Assembly (NCBI GenBank): GCA_910574635.1
Contig: CAJTCG010000001.1
Span: 62,001-126,000, forward strand
Direction of reading: 5' to 3'
DNA length: 64,000 nucleotides
DNA from: Oscillospiraceae bacterium
GTDB taxonomy: Bacteria > Bacillota > Clostridia > Oscillospirales > Oscillospiraceae
In this document: one piece after another, positions 63,510 to 64,000 of the stretch
How positions within the stretch are numbered: the stretch's first letter is position 1
Layout of the letters: every line of letters begins with the position of its first letter
Position numbers and translations under genes: made by a program
Notes under the pieces: generated by a model
Told to the model about the DNA's origin: nothing
Databases searched by the model: none
The model's input: the letters and a program-made list of their open reading frames with translations, nothing else

Positions 63510-64000
63510 ATGAGCCGCATCAGCAAGGAAAACTACTACCTGGACATCGCCCAGACGGTCCTGGAGCGGGCCACCTGCCTGCGGCGGGTCTACGGGGCCA
63601 TCATCGTGAAAAACGACGAGATCATTTCCACCGGATACAACGGGGCCCCCAGGGGCCGGGCCAACTGCGTGGACATGGGCTTTTGCTCCCGGGAGGCCCT
63701 TCAGGTCCCCCGGGGAGAGCGCTATGAGCTCTGCCGCAGCGTCCACGCCGAGGCCAACGCCATCATCTCCGCCGCCCGGAAGGATTGCGTGGGGGGCACC
63801 CTCTACCTGGCGGGGCGGGACGCCCAGACCGGGGAGCTGCTGGGGGACGCCACCTCCTGCTCCATGTGCCGCCGCCTCATCATCAACGCCGGGCTGGAGC
63901 GGGTGGTCATCCGCCGGACGGAGACGGAATTTGAGGTCATCCCCGTCGCGGACTGGATTGCCGGGGACGACCTGCTGTTTCTCGGAGAGAAACAGCCCCC
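63510..64000 (+). CDS. Deoxycytidylate (dCMP) deaminase, 3' end cut by the window
   Basis: At least 163 residues are present, with no stop before the edge. The CDA fold shows VYGAIIVKNDEIISTGYNGAPRG, the catalytic zinc motif VHAEANAI (HAE) and SCSMCRRLI (the CxxC zinc ligands, with Ser where Pro is usual). dCMP deaminase makes dUMP for thymidylate synthesis; ComEB-type relatives also fit. AAGAGGGGG precedes ATG 63510. Confidence 0.9.
   Translation, partial: MSRISKENYYLDIAQTVLERATCLRRVYGAIIVKNDEIISTGYNGAPRGRANCVDMGFCSREALQVPRGERYELCRSVHAEANAIISAARKDCVGGTLYLAGRDAQTGELLGDATSCSMCRRLIINAGLERVVIRRTETEFEVIPVADWIAGDDLLFLGEKQP

Overview
This is a GC-rich, gene-dense chromosomal window from a Gram-positive anaerobe. 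Shine-Dalgarno sites are strong (AGGAGG), promoters are clear TTGACA-17-TATAAT types, and the marker genes are clostridial: the WalRK-YycHI-WalJ-RlmH cluster, the Prp protease between bL21 and bL27, SepF/DivIVA, SLH surface proteins and a glycine riboswitch. High GC together with this gene set suggests a gut Oscillospiraceae (Flavonifractor/Lawsonibacter/Oscillibacter-like). That placement is inference and the genus cannot be fixed here. I see no rRNA, tRNA, CRISPR array, transposase or prophage structural gene.

Layout. 1-5.8 kb: end of a MATE transporter, tex, a monocluster ferredoxin and a large SLH-anchored phosphodiester glycosidase-like protein. 6-9 kb: recR, small XRE regulators, a DUF6809 gene and rpe. 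9-14.4 kb: an unusual thioredoxin reductase with thioredoxin, an NCS2 purine permease, birA and a split chromate transporter. 14.4-18 kb: obgE, a second XRE/DUF6809 pair, and rplU-prp-rpmA. 18.4-28.2 kb: hslO, a methyltransferase, yerC, a DUF3298 protein, a glycine-riboswitch-controlled AGCS symporter, two MgtC paralogues, and psuK-psuG. 28.4-34 kb: a LytTR/DUF3021 pair, a lipoprotein, typA and a VanY-type peptidase. 34.2-42.7 kb: NUDIX hydrolase, walR-walK-yycH-yycI, murA, a TfoX-C protein, walJ and rlmH. 43.4-64 kb: asnS, an SLH protein, miaB, a third XRE/DUF6809 pair, an MBL hydrolase, mutS/mutL with two membrane proteins between them, miaA-hfq, an HlyD-like protein, yggS, sepF, divIVA, a HAD phosphatase and a dCMP deaminase cut by the window edge.

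The most unusual content lies between ordinary genes. (1) A ~290-bp repeat occurs five times. Its core holds three 15-nt polypurine/polypyrimidine arms that are identical in every copy. Two arms form a hairpin, and the third is the exact mirror sequence needed to add a third strand, so each copy can form a 15-step intramolecular triple helix. (2) Three loci share one plan: a 25-28 aa peptide gene, two face-to-face promoters, a stem overlapping the stop codon, and an inverted repeat starting at both predicted transcription starts. They look like type I toxin-antitoxin systems in which both RNAs share a 5' end. (3) Three divergent XRE regulator/DUF6809 modules each have a consensus promoter with a different palindrome on it. 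(4) A run of six consecutive hairpins follows mutL.

Gene function calls rest on conserved motifs, length and synteny read by eye; nothing was run against a database.
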